Positions 33,407-44,984 of a stretch of DNA of 64,000 nucleotides are shown piece by piece. The DNA is from Brachycybe producta (lineage: Eukaryota; Arthropoda; Diplopoda; Playtdesmida; Andrognathidae), in assembly GCA_036925085.1 (NCBI GenBank), contig JAUPFP010000009.1, positions 2,648,001 to 2,712,000 of the forward strand, read 5' to 3'. The notes beneath the pieces are model-generated. The model searched no databases and was not told the DNA's origin. It saw only the letters and a list, made by a program, of their open reading frames with translations. Both the position numbers and the translations under genes were made by a program. Within the stretch, counting starts at the first letter, position 1; each line of letters begins with the position of its first letter.

Positions 33407-34454
33407 AAACCGGTATTACACTAGCAACTTTTAATGCAATAAAATATGCAATGTGACATGCAACTTCCTTGTTTATAGTGTGATATGTGACATGCAACTT
33501 GATAAAACTATCCTTTTAAACTAGTGTGAGACTCAGTCTCATTAAGTTGCACATGTTCAATTTCTGAGAGACTTTTCAAGTAAACTTTCTGACAAACAAC
33601 CAATCATAACTTTGAAGGATCAGGATAAAAAGATGAACGGGATGAACATTGTGGTAACTCTAAAACCCGACACAGAATGCATATAGAATTAGATGAACAC
33701 TATATTTTAATTAATGAACACACATATTAACGGGATGAACAGAGAGAAATAAAAGGATGAACATACTTTAAAGGGATGAACATGTGTTTAAGGGGGATGG
33801 ACATGGTTTTAGGGGGGATGAACATGGTTTTAGGGGGTTTGGTGCGGTTCGGTTAGGTTAGGTTAGGTTCGGTTACCTAACCAAACCTAACCTAAACTAA
33901 AACCATGTTCATCCCCTCTAAAACCATGTTCATCCACCCTAAAACCATGTTCATCCCCCCTAAAACCATGTTCATCCACCCTAAAACCATGTTCATCCCC
34001 TCTCAAACCATGTTCATCCCCCTTAAAACCATGTTCATCCCTTTAAAGAATGTTCATCCTTTTATTTCTCTCTGTTCATCCCTTTAAAATGTGTGTTCAT
34101 TCATGATATAGTGTTCATCTTATTCTATATGCATTCTGTGTCGGGTTTTAGAGTTACCCCAATGTTCATCCCGTTCATTCGTTCATCTTTTTATCCTGAC
34201 CCAACTTTGAATGAATTTCCGGTTTTATTACTTCCGGTTTATGAACTCCCTGTTAGGGGCTAGTCATAATGGCGTCCTGTAAATAATGTCTGCCTGTGGT
34301 CTGGACACCATTTTATTTTTCAAAGAGGTTTTAAAAAATTGATTGCAACTAGGTTACATAGTGTGATATCATTACAAAGTTCTAGTTGCAAATCACATCA
34401 CGGGTTGCATTTTAAGTTGAATTGCATTGGAGGGTTGCTAGTGTAATGCCGGCT
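33407..34454. mobile_element. PIF/Harbinger-like MITE, TGCAACTT motif, with nested insert
   Basis: Ends AACCGGTATTACACTAGCAA and its inverse TTGCTAGTGTAATGCCGGCT. Interior repeats ACATGCAACTT and AAGTTGCA. A second copy (without the insert) is at about 50096-50723. The nested element 33618-34203 is separate. Confidence 0.7.
33618..34203. mobile_element. GATGAACATGG hairpin element, nested
   Basis: Left GATCAGGATAAAAAGATGA and right TCATCTTTTTATCCTGACC. Arms are tandem GGGGATGAACATGGTTTTA units and inverses. The loop (33840-33898) is itself a small palindrome of GGTTAGGTTAGG and CCTAACCTAA. Confidence 0.8.
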
Positions 34455-34649
34455 TTACTTCAAAAGTAATAATGAAGTTAGAAAACGTGAAAAAACTTTT
34501 TTTTTTCAGAAATTTTCGAGAACCCCACACATGGCAGGTGGGATAATTCAAATATCGAAGCCATTGTACTTTAATATGAATAGGCAATACATGTATTTGA
34601 GTAGGGAATTAAAGTAACGAGAGGTGACAACATCAGCATCTGAGTAGAT

Positions 34650-34996
34650 CAAGCATGTCAAACTCGCGGGCCACATAAGGCCCACAACGAATATCTTTGT
34701 GGCCCAGCCCCTGTCAGATCCAGGATTACTGACATTCAACTTGTGTCAGTTTTGAAAGTAATCCACTGCGAACAAGATTTCCCTCCGAAGTAGGAAAGAT
34801 TGTAGCAGAGAAGAGATGCCAAGTGTCACAGGAAGAAAACATTAATTTTACGATTGTTCTTGTTCGTTTTTCTATTGTAACTTTTCGAAATAAACCTACG
34901 TTTCTATAAAAATTGAAGTTTTTGTTTTTTTGCGGCCCACATAAACTTCGACCTTGTTTATTTGGCCCGTTTTAGCCTTTTGAGTTTGACATGCTT
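34650..34996 (+). mobile_element. hAT MITE with transposase C-terminal relic, 8-bp duplication
   Basis: Ends CAAGCATGTCAAACTC and GAGTTTGACATGCTTG, flanked by GAGTAGAT and AAGTAGAT (7 of 8 match). Plus-strand reading from 34689 gives NEYLCGPAPVRSRITDIQL followed by frameshifted SVLKV and RCQVS. This matches the C-terminal dimerisation part of GTF2IRD2/EPM2AIP1-type hAT transposases, which end ...RLTDEHL...KRCQVS. Confidence 0.7.
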
Positions 34997-35230
34997 GAAG
35001 TAGATGGTTAGACTTTTGGCTTTTTTTTTATTGCCAATGTGTGTTGTTTGGTGTCGCAGCTAGCTGATAAAGTCCATTTATAAGAAGTTAATTGATTTTT
35101 AATTTTTTAAATTATATTAATGACAAGAAATTTCTGGAGATCATTTCTGGTCGGTCTCTTTTCAGTGTAGGGCTCTAGTTATCGTCATACGACTAATGCA
35201 GCACGTACGGCACTACGGTATAGTGACATA

Positions 35231-35547
35231 ACATGTCAAACTCAAAGGCTAACACGGGTCTAAGTTTATGTGGGCCGCAGAAAAACAAAAACTTCATTTT
35301 TTATAGAAACTTAGGTTTATTTCGAAAAGTACACTATAATTAAAAAGAACAAGGACAACGGTCAAATTAATGTTTTCTTCCTGACACTTGGCATCTCTTC
35401 TCTGCTACAATCTGTCTTACTTCGGTGGAAATCTTGTTCGCAGCGATTACTTTCAAAACTGACCCAAGTTGAATGTCAGTAATCCTGGATCTGACAGATG
35501 CTGGGCTGCAAAGGTATTCGTTGTGGGCCGCGAGTTTGACATGTTTG
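35231..35547 (-). mobile_element. hAT MITE copy 2 with better preserved transposase C-terminus
   Basis: ACATGTCAAACTC / GAGTTTGACATGT ends. The minus strand (35367-35530) reads SRITDIQLGSVLKVIAANKI followed by STEVRQIVAEKRCQVSGRKH and stop without interruption. The rest of the transposase is absent, so it is a deletion derivative. Confidence 0.7.
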
Positions 35548-35929
35548 ATGTACAATCATACATGCAGCATATACGGAATGGAACTTTGAATAGCTAATTT
35601 TATTGGCATACAACAATAATAAGCATGATATTGTTCATTTTAACGTGAGGTGTATGTGATTGGACAATTGCAATTTAATGAACCAGTCATTGTGTCCACC
35701 ATTAGTATAACGTTGGGGGCAAACATTGGAAACCTTTGATGCGGGACAAGGAATCCAACACCTGTCCCGAATGCCTTCCAATTTTGAACGTTGGACGCTC
35801 GGCACTCGGCATCCGTCTCACGGCCACACTGTCGGTTATTCGTCCAGCATTGGAAGGTAGTCAACGCATAGTGTATCCCAGGCTTTATCCTTGACTCCAG
35901 TCAATGTACTAATTGGCGAAAACACCTTA
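35548..35929. other. No gene recognised
   Basis: A 74-codon minus-strand frame (35640-35864) with several cysteines is present, but it has no signal peptide and no family resemblance that I can name. Confidence 0.3.
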
Positions 35930-36478
35930 GACCTTCCTACTTTCTCCATGTTAAGGCGTTGAATGCGTGCTCTAAGGCGTTGAATGCGTGCTCTAAGGCG
36001 GAAGCGATGCCAGCTCTATCTAGTGGCATTGTTTGTATGTAAAATCAGAGAGAATGTCTCGTTTTGCAAAAGAGAAGACATTGGGGGTGAATCATGTATG
36101 GTATGGCAAGCCATTTTAATTTTTATCTGCGTTTTACTGGATTTTCAGATTGTAATTCTATTCTGGGAATCCAGTTAAACGCGGTTTAAAAGTGTAAAAT
36201 GGTTTTCCATATATACGAACGATCTGCTGTGAATCTGGTTGAATCTTTGTAAATCTTAGTGAATCTCGTACATGATTTTTTTTCTCTTCAATGTCTTCCC
36301 CCTTGAAATACACCCTCTATAACTACAAAATGAACTCGTCCTAAACTGGACATCTTCTCGAAATTTCATATACCATAAGTCTCGCTAGACTAGGCGTCGT
36401 TTCTAAAGGGACGCCGCATATCAGCCGAACACAAAATTTCGGGAGTTGCCAGTCAAGTAAGGTTAATAGTCTAAGGAA
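35930..36478 (-). mobile_element. Unclassified inverted-repeat element, copy 2
   Basis: Reverse complement of much of 27941-28954 (CATGGAGAA, GTTTTACTGGATT, AATCTCGTACATGA and the terminal CTTACTTGACTGGCAA all recur), without the nested AAGCTTTG MITE. Confidence 0.65.
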
Positions 36479-36509
36479 ACACTACCAAACTGAAGTTGTA
36501 GTAGTGCAG

Positions 36510-36851
36510 TGTGGTACAAGGCGCGGACTGTGACGTCATTTTGACGTTACTATTCCGCATTGTCGTATATGTGCCCGCATACAGGCAATTAGAAATCGGG
36601 ACAAACAGAAGTTGGCTCCGCCCTTTTTATGACGAACGGCAACTTCTAATTGGTTTGTTGTGTGGTTCGACGTTGAAAAGGGCGGAGCATGTGACGTCAG
36701 ACAAGATAACCAACCAATTGGAAGTTGCTGTTCGTCATAAGGGCATAGCCAACTTATGTTTGTCCCGATTTTTAATTGCCTGTATGCGGCACATATACGA
36801 CAATGCGGAATAGTAACGTCAAAATGAGTCACAGTCTGCGCCTTGTACCAC
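36510..36851. mobile_element. Foldback element enclosing a CAGGCAATT MITE
   Basis: Outer arms 36510-36581 and 36783-36851 are near-exact inverses (GGTGGTACAAGGCGC...CATTGTCGTATATGTGC). The inner MITE is 36582-36782. The outer arm resembles the spacer of the RPL11 tandem unit (CATATACGACAAT-GGGAATAG ... CACCTTGTA). Confidence 0.75.
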
Positions 36852-36880
36852 CGTTTTCTAATTGCCTGTGTGTCGCATTA

Positions 36881-37385
36881 AGCTGGAACTTCATACACGC
36901 TACCTTGAGCGTAGCTGCAACTATCGACTAGCGACTAGCATAGCAACCTGTAGTAGTCAGTCGCTATTAGCTGGCAGATGCTACATATGTGCTGCAACTA
37001 CAAGCATTTTGGGCGTGTCTTCATGGTGTGTGATGTCATACAAAATGGCGTCACCCTCAAGAACTGCATGTTTACTTCGTTTGCTCCTTTTAAACCTCAA
37101 AATGTAGTTCCACTGTACACTTCCAACTAACATTGACGCGAACAAGAGAATCGAAGACGCCATATGCAAAAATATCTGGTCTCTGATTGGTTGTTGGGTA
37201 GCGACTTGAAACGTTTGCGACCTGAAGCTTCTATTTGAACAGTAGCTTGGCGACTGAGTAGCAAGTCGCGATGCTTTTAGAAGTCGCTAATATTTGCTTG
37301 TATATGGTATGAAGACGCGCATGTGCGCTGGTGCTCGCTCGAGGTAGGTCGCTCAACGTCGCGTGAATGAAGTTTAAGCTTAAGT
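36881..37385. mobile_element. Half copy of the CGACTAG foldback
   Basis: Starts after TTA with AGCTGGAACTTCATACACG and follows 23144-23555, with a small insertion near 37040-37150; ends at the former centre GTTTAAGCTTAAG. Confidence 0.7.
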
Positions 37386-37937
37386 TGTATGAAGATAACG
37401 AAGAGTCTAGTGTTGCAAAATTTCCTTGTGAACTACCACCACCCCATTGTTATCAAATATGGACATTTTGAGCCGCCCTGTATGTTTGCGAGATCTTGTT
37501 TCAGTTGTTTGTTTTTTTCACGCAATTTTTTGATAAATGTTTTTTTTTTATCAAAAGATAAGACAATTATTAGGTTTCGTTTTTCCCACTGAATTAAATT
37601 GTGTTTTAGTCTATTTTTTTAATATTCGTATCATCTTGTATTTGAACTGATTACAGTCATATTTATTGTATTAGACTTTTTATTTTGTACATTTAACATT
37701 TTTGTATTTACGAATTCAGGACACGTTTTTTTTTTTTTTAAAAAAAAAAGTAATTTAAGTTAAAACTGAAAGCGAAAACTGGTCAAGTGAACAGAATAAA
37801 TTTGGTTTCACTTTTAGGGTTTTTTTTTTACCTATGTAATTTTTACAGGAAAGAGTCATTGTGGAGGTCAACCGGAAGAGTTTGTTTGGATTTCACGTAG
37901 CAGTGAAATGTTATACATGTAATTTAAAACCAGGGGT
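37386..37937. other. No gene seen
   Basis: AT-rich with poly-T/poly-A near 37728-37752. Confidence 0.35.
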
Positions 37938-37946
37938 GTCATCAAT

Positions 37947-38151
37947 ACAGGCAATTAGAAAACGGGATGAACAGAAGTTGGCTCCGCCCATTTTATGACG
38001 AACGGCAACTTCTAATTGGTTTGTTGTGTGGTTTGACGTTGAAAAGGGCCGAGCATGTGACGTCAGACTACATAACCAACCAATTAGAAGTTGCGTTCGT
38101 CATAAAAAGGGCGGAGCCAACGTCTGCTCGTCCTGATTTCTAATTACCTTT
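37947..38151. mobile_element. Mutator-like MITE (CAGGCAATTAG), 9-bp duplication
   Basis: ACAGGCAATTAGAAAACGGG to CTAATTACCTTT, flanked by exact 9-bp direct repeats GTCATCAAT (37938-37946, 38152-38160). Inverted blocks GTTGGCTCCGCCC, AACTTCTAATTGG and TGACGTCA. Nine-bp duplications point to the Mutator (MULE) superfamily. Confidence 0.75.
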
Positions 38152-38299
38152 GTCATCAATGACCTCAGTATTCATGTTAGCAGTAACTGTCGGCTATTTG
38201 CCGATGACACAGTAATTTAACAGGATTTCACTTCTGATGATGTTTGTCATATTATTTGAAAGCGACCTGAAAAGTATTAGAAGTAGGGATAAAGTTTAA

Positions 38300-38580
38300 C
38301 ACAAGAGTTAGAAATTCGCGACTTTGAAATAGTTTTTTAAAAATAGAACCGCACTTACCAATTTTTTGTCATTCTATCACTCGATCAGCATATATTTAAG
38401 GTGCACATTGCACTTTGAAAACTTAATATTGGACAACTTTAAATATGAAAAATAAACATATTGCCGCCGCGACTGTATTGTATTTTAAAAATTAACGTTT
38501 TTTTTCTTTAACATTGGGTCTATGGGCTCAATAGAAAAGCGATGCTAGCGCTCTTTGTGGAGATTTTTCAAAGAATTTCG
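38300..38580. mobile_element. TTAA-type MITE, family 2, fragment
   Basis: Core TAGAAATTCGCGACTTTGAA through ATTGGGTCTATGGGCTC to TTTGTGGAGATTTTTC; both ends lost. Confidence 0.65.
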
Positions 38581-39344
38581 ATTTTGTTTCGATATTTTTT
38601 TTTTCTTCTTCAAAAGCGTCCCAGTCAAGATTACTTAATGGGCATTTTGATGAGTTTAAATGTTAATTACATGCTTGAAATAATAAATTAAAAAGTTTAC
38701 GTTCACTTTTGTATACACACTTATAAATTAATGTTGAGCCACCTTAATTAGAGTGTGTTGCCCTCAATATTAGTTGTGACCCTATTATTGTGTGATTGAC
38801 CACTTTTAATATGTTTTTTTTTAATTGAAACAATTTTGAGTGACGTCATTCGATGTTATTGTTGCTAATTAGTTTAATTACTCAGGTAACAAAACGAATT
38901 AAAACAATGGCGACTCAATTGGAAAAGGTGTGTATCATTTTTTATTATTATTCTGAATAATTCATTCCAAATGAAAATGAAACAACAACAACAACAACAA
39001 AAAAAGAAAACTTTGCAGTCTCAGGTTTTAAAATTATAACATTTCCGGTCATTGCTGTGGTTAGTTACTTTTTTTTCAAAATCAACAACAACAACAAAAA
39101 ATCGGTTCACTTTCAACATTTTTTGTTGTGTGGAGGATTTCCATTGATTTGTGAGTAGAAATTAATAAGAATTTTTACTTTTCAAATACAGTTGGATATC
39201 GCTTAACACGAAATGGAAGAGACAAGAATATTTTTTTTTATTATTGTTAAACGAATTTTGTGTTAAAAGAAGGAACTTGTATCCTATTCTAAGGGACCGG
39301 ACCGAGAGAAAAAAAAGATATATTTATTGCTATCCGTTTTCGTT
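38581..39344. other. No confident gene; possible short start exon
   Basis: At 38907-38927 ATGGCGACTCAATTGGAAAAG is followed by GTGTGT, which could be a seven-codon first exon (MATQLEK) with a donor. It would not continue in frame into the ARHGAP-like exon at 57054. No other support. Confidence 0.15.
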
Positions 39345-40272
39345 TTAAGAGGCTAGATACATCGTTTAGTTCAAAATTTCTCCGAATGTAGGCGCTGCGA
39401 TCGTTGTTGATTGAAAAACGGTTTTTTAACGTTTTTTCTCCCGGTTCGAAGTCACATAATAATTAATTTAAAAATAATTTCGCGTGCTAATCTTATAAAA
39501 AGAAAACATAGTGAAGCCAATAGATTAATGTACTTGCTAATTTTTGTGTGATTGTTCTAAGTCGTATTTAATGGGAGTTCTTCAAATGTTTGGGTGACGG
39601 TTTTTTGCTCCTATGGGACTTAACATGGAGTTAAAAAACAACGTAAGACTTTAAATGTTATTTAAAAATAGAAAGCCCTTTTAAAATTTAGAAAAAGGAA
39701 TAATCCTGAAGGCAATAAACACATGTAAGTACGTGCTAATTTTTCTGATTGCTCTAAATCATTTTTAATCAGAGTTCTCTTAACTTTTGTTGGACGGTGT
39801 TTTAGTCCTATGGGACTTAACATGGTGTTTAAAAACGTACGATTTTAAACGTTATTAAAAAATAGAAGGACCTTTTCAACATCTATAAAAAGGAAACATC
39901 GGAAACAACAAAGGAAACACAACAGCCAATACATGAGTGTATGTGCTAATTATTTTGTTATTGTTCTAAATCGTTTTAACGAGAGTTTTTCAAATGTTTG
40001 TGGGACGGTTTTGGGGCCAATGGGATTTAACATGGGGTTAAAAAAACGAACGACTTTGAACCTTGTTTAAAAATAGATGGACCTTTTCAAAAATTATATA
40101 AATCGAGCACGTGAAGAACAATACTTTTTATTGCATTTTGCGCTTTACTGTATTTTAATTGAGCGATTGTGAGGCGATTTCTTGCAGTTTTAGTGACACT
40201 ATATAAGAACACTCATTTGTCTCGTTGTCGTCTGCTCAAAACAACAAGATGGACGTGGATCTAGGCTCTTAA
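39345..40272 (+). mobile_element. TTAA-ended MITE, family 1, copy 3
   Basis: Full length: TTAAGAGGCTAGATACATCG to GATCTAGGCTCTTAA, with three internal ~185-bp modules. Confidence 0.8.
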
Positions 40273-40509
40273 ACGATTTTCACTGTTCAAAAAATGCCAG
40301 AAATAAATTCAATTTATAGAAGTTTTGTAGGCCTCATTTCGGAAAAAGCCATAAGAATGTGACAATCATATACCTTATGATGTCACTGCTTCTGTATTAT
40401 TATTTTCTAATTTTCTTATTATTCTGTACAGTATTTTTTGTCAGTATTTTCTGATTTATTTTGACAGTCCTATTACTAGATTTTATTTAACTTCATAATT
40501 TGTTTCTTA

Positions 40510-40887
40510 AGCCTGGAACACACACGCGGAATTCCGGCAAGGAAATACAAAATTGGAAAAGGAACAAAAAGTCATTTTTTTCTTCTGTATCTCTGTTGTT
40601 CACACATAAAAACAGAAAAGGAATGAGGAAAGTTGCAAACCCTCTATTGAGCAAGAAAAGAAACATTATATTTATTGCCAAAATGAATTTCAATTTCCAT
40701 TTTTGTGATGTCACATGCTTCTTTCTGATTGGTGGGAATTTGAACGGAATATTTTGAGAACAGAAAAAGTTGAGCTTCATTCAATTCATTTTTAATGCGT
40801 TTTCCGTGCACTTTTCATGGAAAATGTTCTCATTTAAATATTCTGTTGTGATTTCCTGAGCAGAATTCCGCGTGTGTGTTCCATGCT
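40510..40887. mobile_element. PIF/Harbinger-like MITE, TTA duplication
   Basis: AGCCTGGAACACACACGCGG and the inverse of GTGTGTGTTCCATGCT, each flanked by TTA. Interior repeats GGAATTC / GAAATAC and TTTTC-type motifs. Confidence 0.7.
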
Positions 40888-40895
40888 TTACTCTT

Positions 40896-41450
40896 CAAAA
40901 TAATTCACACTAAACGAGAATTAAACTCACGACCAACACTTAAGTGGCAGTCACACTAGGCTGGTTTACAAGCCGCTGGTTGCTGCTGGCTATTAGCAGC
41001 AACAGCAAGCCGCAGCTGCTTTGGGTTCATACTTGTCCAGTCACTGCTGGTATTAGCAGTGCAAGTCATCCAATCACCGTCTTGCAAAAACACAAACTCG
41101 AACAACAACCAACCCAAGCAGTGGAGTTTCAACTACCACTAGTGCCACTACTAGCAACAAAAAGTTCACACTAGATGGCAGCAGCAGGAAGGGAGTCACA
41201 TGACCAGCTGGTAGCTGCTAAAGTTGGACATCTCCAACTTCACCAGCCGCTGTTAAAATCACCAGCCCGCTGGAGAAAGCAGCTGCTAGTAGCAGTTCAG
41301 ACTATGCTGCTAGAGCGCTACAACCAGCCAGCAGCAACCAGCAGCTGGGAAACCAGCCTAGTGTGGCTGCGGCATTACCATGGCCTCAGTTACCTGAGAC
41401 GCTAACCACTACACCAACAACACAAGACACAATTACACTTGTTTTAATTT
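40896..41450 (-). repeat. tRNA-derived SINE, split by a GCAGC MITE
   Basis: Read on the minus strand: GTTGGTGTAGTGGTTAGCG (box A-like; about 41395-41425), CTCAGGTAACTGAGG (stem-loop), then after the MITE (40943-41374) GGTCGTGAGTTTAATTCTCG (box B-like) and TGTGAATTATTTTGAAG. Other fragments at 59025-59160 and 60099-60850 carry the same order. Confidence 0.65.
40943..41374. mobile_element. GCAGC-motif MITE, copy 2, TTA duplication
   Basis: AGTGGCAGTCACACTAGGC to GTGTGGCTGCGGCA between two TTA trinucleotides (40940-40942, 41375-41377); inserted into the SINE. Confidence 0.8.
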
Positions 41451-41541
41451 TTAGTAGTGTTGTAAATTTAAAAAAACGTGTTCGTTTTTATAAAACGTAT
41501 TTTTTTTATAAAAACGTGTTTTTTTAAACGTGTTTAAAAAA

Positions 41542-42194
41542 TTAAAAGCCTATATGTGTGACACCATTTTGAATATTAGCAGATGACAATTATAGTTCCA
41601 CTTTTCACCGTTTAGTGGCGCCCTACAGCTAAGCCATTGAAACCAATGAGAAAGAGAACTTCCTATTTTAAAAATACATGGTTCAGGCAAATGTTTTGTT
41701 TTCTGCAACGAAAATTGTTATTTTCAAAATTCAAATTGCAATATGTACATAACAATATTGCTCATCTAGTGATACGTTGGTACAAATTTATAATTAGTTT
41801 TTCTATTTTTAATTTCATTTTAAAATCACGTATTTTTTTAGCTCATGTTAAATCCCATAGGCGACAAACGCTCCTCCGTTTATACATTTTATAGGATCAA
41901 ACTTCCCACTAACAATAAGTTTCATAGTACCCTAAAATTTGACCACTAATTGTATACGACTCAAATTACTCACCATTGTAGATCGAAAGTTGCTCTTCCT
42001 TTTTTCAGTAGTGCATATTTACCCAAAAAAGAGTCGTTATTAAAATATACCCCCTTTGATCCATCGATAAGACAGAAAATGGCGGACAAAAGTGTATCAA
42101 AATTGATTTTTTTTGCCACATGTTGACGTCACAGCTACAGAAGCGCCTACATGCGAAGATTTTTGTAAGTTTTTTTTTCACTGTAGGCTCTTAA
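41542..42194 (-). mobile_element. TTAA-ended MITE, family 3, copy 2
   Basis: TTAAAAGCCTATATGTGTG to CACTGTAGGCTCTTAA; reverse complement of 11535-12352 but with a single internal module. Confidence 0.75.
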
Positions 42195-42347
42195 AACAAA
42201 AACGGCGGGAAACGCGGGAATCTGATGTCTCATGCCCTGCTCTTATCAATTTCTAATTGGTTGATATTTAGTATGAAAAGGTAGTGTTGGCCACACTTGC
42301 CTGTTGAAAAGGTGTCTGCATGACAGACAGGCAAGTAAAGACACTAA

Positions 42348-42797
42348 AGACGCAGTCACACTAGGCTGGTTTACAAGCCGCTGGTTGCTGCTGGCTATTA
42401 GCAGCAAGAGCTGCTGCTGGCTATTAGCAGCAAGAGCTGCTGCTTTGGGTTCACACTTGTCCAGTCACTGCTGGTATTAGCAGCGCAAATCATCCAATCA
42501 CGTCTTGCAAAAAACAAACTCTAACAACAACCAACCCAAGCAGTGGGGTTTCAACTACTCACTAGTGCCACTACTAGCGACAAAGGGTTCACACTAGCTG
42601 GTAGCAGCAGGAAGAGAGTCACATGACCAGCTGATAGCTGCTAAAGTTGGACATGTTCCACTTCACCAGCTGCTGTTAAAATCACTTGCCTGCTGGAGAA
42701 AGCAGCTGCTGGTAGCAGTTCAGACTATGCTGCTAGCAGGCTACAACCAGCAAATAGCAACCAGCAACTGGTAAACCAGCCTAGTGTGAATGCACCA
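42348..42797. mobile_element. GCAGC-motif MITE, copy 3
   Basis: Like 26208-26639, with a local duplication of GGCTATTAGCAGCAAGAGCT at the left; right end followed by TTA. Confidence 0.75.
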
Positions 42798-42807
42798 TTA
42801 GACAGTA

Positions 42808-43164
42808 ATGGCGCAGTCACACTAGGCTGGTTGTAGCGCTCTAGCAGCATAGTCTGAACTGCTACTAGCAGCTGCTTTCTCCAGCGGGCTAGTGATTTTA
42901 ACAGCGGCTGGTGAAGTTGGAGATGTCCAACTTTAGCAGCTACCAGCTGGTCATGTGACTCCCTTCCTGCTGCTGCCATCTAGTGTGAACTTTTTGTTGC
43001 TAGTAGTGGCACTAGTGGGTAGTTGAAACTCCACTGCTTGGGTTGGTTGTTGTTAGAGTTTATGTTTTTGCAAGACGGTGATTGGATGACTTGCACTGCT
43101 AATACCAGCAGTGACTGGACAAGTGTGAAACCAAAGCAGCTGCTGGTTGCTTGACTGCACTTTA
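42808..43164 (-). mobile_element. GCAGC-motif MITE, copy 4 (inverted, truncated)
   Basis: Lies head-to-head between copies 3 and 5 and lacks its far end. Confidence 0.7.
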
Positions 43165-43561
43165 AGGGTGCATTCACACTAGGCTGGTTTACAAGCCACT
43201 GGTTGCTGCTAGCTATTAGCAGCAGCAGCAAGCAGCTGCTGCTTTGGGTTCACACTTGTCCTGTCACTGCTGGGATTAGCAGTGCAAGCCATCCAATCAC
43301 CATCTTGCAAAAACAAATTCTAACAACCAACCCCAGCAGTGGAGTTTCAACTACCCACTAGTGAGTAGCAGCAGGAAGGGAGTTACATGACCAGCTGGTA
43401 GCTGCTAAAGTTGGACATGTTCAACTTCACCAGCCGCTGTTAAAATCACTAGCCTGCTGGAGAAAGCAGCTGCTGGTAGCAGCTCACACTATGCTGCCAG
43501 AGGGCTACAACCAGCCAGCAGCAACCAGCAGCTGGGAAACCAGCCTAGTGTGAATGCGCCA
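43165..43561. mobile_element. GCAGC-motif MITE, copy 5, TTA duplication
   Basis: AGGGTGCATTCACACTAGG to GTGTGAATGCGCCA flanked by TTA. Together copies 3-5 form a 1.2-kb cluster. Confidence 0.75.
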
Positions 43562-43566
43562 TTAGA

Positions 43567-43725
43567 TACAGTCGTTTGCTCTGCCCCTTTTATGAGGACC
43601 AGCAACTTCTAAATTGGTTTGTTATGTGGTCGGATGTGTCACATGCTCCGTCCTTATCAATTTCTTATTGGTTGATATTTTGTCTGACGCTCGTAAAAGG
43701 GCGGAGCAAACGACTATCTTCCTGT
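43567..43725. mobile_element. CAGGCAATT-related MITE relic
   Basis: CAGTCGTTTGCTCTGCCCC and inverse GGGCGGAGCAAACGACT around CTAATTGG-type core. Confidence 0.5.
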
Positions 43726-44660
43726 TTTTACACTGCGTGTGTCTGGATGAGATAAATTAGGCACGTGGGTGGATTTTAATACCATTTTTATAGACCAACA
43801 TATAAGTTTGTTATGACAACCAAACAATATGAATAATGGCGGTTAAAACTCTGTTACAAGTAATCCAAATAATGTTACTTGTGACTGTTATTTACTCTCT
43901 CTCTCTCAAGATCGATGGAGAAAGGGGGGGGGGGGTTTCTTCTTCCGCTCTCTGTAATAAAAATAAATTGGCTACTTGTATATCCAACTAACCCAAATAT
44001 TTTAATTTGTATTGTTTGTGGGCGGAGGAGAGAAGATATTAAAATTGTTTTTTAGACCATAATAAATACCCCTTTTGATTTACCCAATTGAATTTTAAAA
44101 AAAAGCTTTTGTGTTTTCTTTTTAGTTTCGGATGGTAGACTGATTTCTTAAATTAGTTTGGTGCAAGTTATTCTCGCGATCTTGCCTTAATATAGGTTTT
44201 TTATGGATTGGGAGGGTTAAGGAGGAGGAGGAGGAGGGGGTGGGGATGGAGTTGTGGGGGAGGGTGGCCACACCCGGTATTCACTTTAAAACGAAATAAG
44301 AAAACGTTTTGACCTTGTTTTGGTTGGTTAACATTTTGGTTTTTGTCTTCGGGTTTTTGCTTCTACAAATCTTTTGTTTTGTTTTTTGTTTCTTTGTTTT
44401 AATTTTTTTTTTTTTTTTTGTAAAAAAGAGAAGTTTAAATATTTTTTGTTTTGTTTTTAAAAAAAAAACCGTTGAAAAGGAAATTTTTAATATTCGTTAA
44501 AAACTGGAAGAGTCACGTAATAGTGTAATGTCTTTAAGAGGTGTTGGAGCTTCCTATAGCTGTGTCTGTTGTAGGTTTCCGGATTTATCGCAATAATGCA
44601 GCTCTGTATGTCATGGAGGTCTGTTCTTTATTTGTCTCTCTTTACCATTGTATTTAGGCT
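43726..44660. other. No gene recognised
   Basis: Includes a G-run (43926), a GGA-rich stretch (44222-44260) and poly-T/poly-A around 44400-44470. No exon seen. Confidence 0.35.
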
Positions 44661-44662
44661 AA

Positions 44663-44872
44663 TAGGCTTGCCACTCGTGGAGAGACAGTCCTCCATTCGG
44701 AAGAACTGTCCTCCGGCCATGACCAATCCCCTCCACGAACGTATTTAAGTTTTTTAGAAAATTTATTGTGTGGAAGACATGTTTGTCTTCGTGGAGGATG
44801 GTCCTGGTCAGAGGACATTTCTTCCGAATGGAAGGACTGTCCTCCACAAAGGAGGAAAGGTGTGGCAACCCT
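44663..44872. mobile_element. MITE with GTCCTCC motif
   Basis: TAGGCTTGCCACTCGTGGAG and the inverse of TTTCCACACC-type TAGGGTTGCCACACC. Interior repeats CTGTCCTCC-CGAA and inverse. Confidence 0.6.
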
Positions 44873-44984
44873 AATTGTATTGTATTTTTTATTAAGGTGG
44901 CTGAATAGATAATTATATTACTTTAGTCCCTCTGGACAACGCAACTATAGTGGCTAATACCTTGTGCACACATAAGAGTTAAAT

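Noticed and set aside
33905-34087. Frame repeating MFIPxKT
   Set aside because: Translation of the ATGTTCATCCC tandem repeats in a foldback element.
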